In this document: positions 62,271 to 64,000 of the stretch, in pieces | How the letters are laid out: every line of letters begins with the position of its first letter | Position numbering within the stretch: position 1 is the stretch's first letter | DNA from: Galerina marginata | Lineage: Eukaryota > Basidiomycota > Agaricomycetes > Agaricales > Galerinaceae | DNA length: 64,000 nt | Direction: 5' to 3' | NCBI GenBank assembly: GCA_023014335.1 | Contig: JAECYW010000011.1 | Location: forward strand, 1,984,001 to 2,048,000 | Notes under the pieces: model-generated | What the model saw: the letters and a program-made list of their open reading frames with translations, nothing else | Databases searched by the model: none | What the model was told of the DNA's origin: nothing | Position numbers and translations under genes: made by a program

Positions 62271-63641
62271 GGCTTTTTGGACAACCAGTTTCCGAGGATG
62301 GCGGCACAGGTTCTACCTTTCGCCCCATAATTCGAACCCTTTTCAAGCCGCCATCAGGGTATATAGTAACCTTGACGTGCGTGTATGTCCTGCCTTCTTC
62401 TACATTATCAAACTCGAAATAATGCTGCCTATGTGCGCCGAGCTTTGTGCGAGGAAGAATCAACGTCCAGTTATCAGGCATTGTACTATTCCAATCAAAA
62501 TCGGCCCCGACTGGAAAGAGCATGTATCTCACAACTCTCCGGGAAGTTACCGAGAAAGTGGTTCGTATCGATCTCTACTTCCGTCAATTCCCCAGGAGTA
62601 CCTCTAAACATCATTAGTAAAGGTACAAAAAAGAACGGTTTATCTACTTACAGTTGAATGATCACCCAGTCATTGTGTCCTTTCGTCCGACTGCGTTTCG
62701 TCTCCCAACCGTCACCCATATTCTTCCCGCGTCCAGGAAGGATGAGGTTAGAACCAACACCGAAGTGTTGATCAGACATGCGAAGAACTCTACCGCCAGC
62801 GAAGACATGCGCTAAATCGAATGGTGTTTGAGTCGATGGATGTACAGGGACTACTTCCCCATATGCTCGGAAACGCGCCTGCATTGTCCTAGTCAGGTAA
62901 GTTACTACAACTGTTTAGACATCACTCACGATACCACCGTCGGGATACATGTTAATCTTGACATAGTTAAAGCTCGATGAAGCTGGGATCTTGAATAAGT
63001 GGCGAGAATCGGGACCAAGATCTGTTCTAGGAAGGACCTCCTCCCACTGTGATGATCATAGGCCATAAATAGGCATGGCTTGGTCTCAAGAAATGAAATC
63101 TTACTCTGGCATCGTCATGCGTTGGGTCCTTTAATTCTGGATCATGCAGGGCATAAATAGACACAGCTGGCTGCCTCGTTGCCTGATAACCACGTTAGCA
63201 TGTGAAGGAATCGAGGACCGATTCAGATAAGCACCGTTAAAGTTCGCTGTGTCTACATCGAAACCCTGTAGAACCCCTGTGGTACCGAGCTGAATGATGC
63301 ACCAGTCGTAGTTTGGGTTGTGCCGCCGCGTTTCCCAACCGCTAAACAACGCACCATTGGGCCCAAACTGACCCTTCATCGAGGGCGCTGGCTTTGATAG
63401 ATTCCCAGTGTCAGTATTCACGTCATTAACTGAAAGTTTAGCAACATACTTCAACCAAGAGCAAATGAAATGCTTCTGCAAAGAACTCATCGGATACACC
63501 GACGATACGCCCACCGAGAGCTACGCTGGACAATTCTATAGATAACGGTTATCATACAGCAGAAGAGGTGCCAGGAAATGTACCAGTCAGCGATGAGAAC
63601 CTCTCTTTAAAATCTTCCAAGGATATGCGCTCAACGGACAT
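62185..63641 (-). CDS. DAL2: Allantoicase (Dal2), probably fused to ureidoglycolate lyase
   Basis: Hydrolyses allantoate to ureidoglycolate and urea. Two repeated allantoicase modules are seen. The first has [65 protein letters not shown]. The second has [73 protein letters not shown] and [19 protein letters not shown]. The frame then runs on past the lyase ATG for about 85 bp before stopping. Removing one A from the A5 run (coding strand) at 62274-62278 would join both proteins in one frame. Two further +1 breaks lie near 63168-63176 and 62511-62519. The start is ATG 63641 ([15 protein letters not shown]). Confidence 0.92.
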
Positions 63642-64000
63642 TGTGTATAAGAAAAATCCGGAGAAAGAGGAGGAGGAAAGGAATCGGCACACGACACGCT
63701 CCTGTCTTGAGTTATAAGAGCGACTGCCAATGAAAATGGGCCATCCACCCGGTCCGAAGTTGACGTCTTTGAAACCCCGCAGGCATACCTTACACCCGGC
63801 GGTAACCCACCTGCAGTACACATAAACGTCTTTTGCACATTTGGACCCCAAAATTAAATCCTTTATTCACATGATGCTTAATGGTGGGCGTCCTAGAGGG
63901 ACGGGAACAGGTTTTGTCTACGAACCGATTACAGTCATCCACCGGCTAATGTTACACTGAAAGTTAAAAATCAAAATCAAAATTTTTCATCGCACTTTTT
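63642..64000. other. Upstream region of allantoicase
   Basis: Promoter side of the allantoin-degradation gene. I looked for the nitrogen-control GATA core GATAAG or CTTATC and found no clear copy here. No other gene is supported before the window ends. Confidence 0.4.

Overview
This is nuclear DNA of a filamentous basidiomycete fungus, most likely an Agaricomycete. Protein genes are dense and sit on both strands. They are cut by many short introns of about 45-75 bp, nearly all GT-AG. Intergenic gaps are short, and the best matches I recognise are fungal: Pbs2, Erd1, Coy1/CASP, a CSL transcription factor, Dal2/Dal3 and NAD-formate dehydrogenase. No tRNA, rRNA, CRISPR array or intact transposon could be supported.

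Layout, left to right. 0.6-7.5 kb: mannose-6-phosphate isomerase (-), a small HicA-like protein gene with an inverted, decayed copy of its first exon, a RING/TRAF-type zinc-finger protein (+), a BAG-domain co-chaperone (-) and the HOG-pathway kinase Pbs2 (+). 7.5-11.8 kb is gene-poor. 11.8-20.9 kb: cytosolic isoleucyl-tRNA synthetase (+), the spliceosomal protein Snu23 (-), Erd1/EXS protein (+) and NAD-formate dehydrogenase (+). 21.1-36.3 kb: Gcn5 (-), a GPI-anchored GH45-like secreted protein (+), an ER cyclophilin with two possible C-termini (-), Dbp7 (-), Esa1 (+), an unknown membrane protein (-) and a CSL transcription factor (-). 36.3-39.3 kb is gene-poor. 39.3-49.6 kb: an uncharacterised protein (+), a gene-poor gap, a GRF zinc-finger protein (-), proteasome chaperone 4 (+) and a Yak1/DYRK kinase (+). 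49.9-63.6 kb: a PHOSPHO-type HAD phosphatase (-), TFIIH subunit Tfb1 (+), a CASP/Coy1 golgin (-), mitoribosomal uS9m (+), Bre1 (-), and ureidoglycolate lyase and allantoicase (-), which overlap and may be one fused gene.

Most genes are housekeeping and unrelated to one another. The one pathway unit is allantoicase plus ureidoglycolate lyase, two consecutive steps of purine-nitrogen recovery. Several adjacent genes are head-to-head with shared promoters of about 50-220 bp.

A feature of the whole window is that many conserved genes (PMI, IleRS, Gcn5, cyclophilin, CSL, Yak1, uS9m, allantoicase and others) carry single-base frame breaks. About four fifths are one extra base, often in a homopolymer. 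Other genes (Dbp7, Esa1, Pbs2, Erd1, Snu23) read cleanly. The simplest reading is insertion-type assembly error. Gene models are therefore given as spans with the breaks described.
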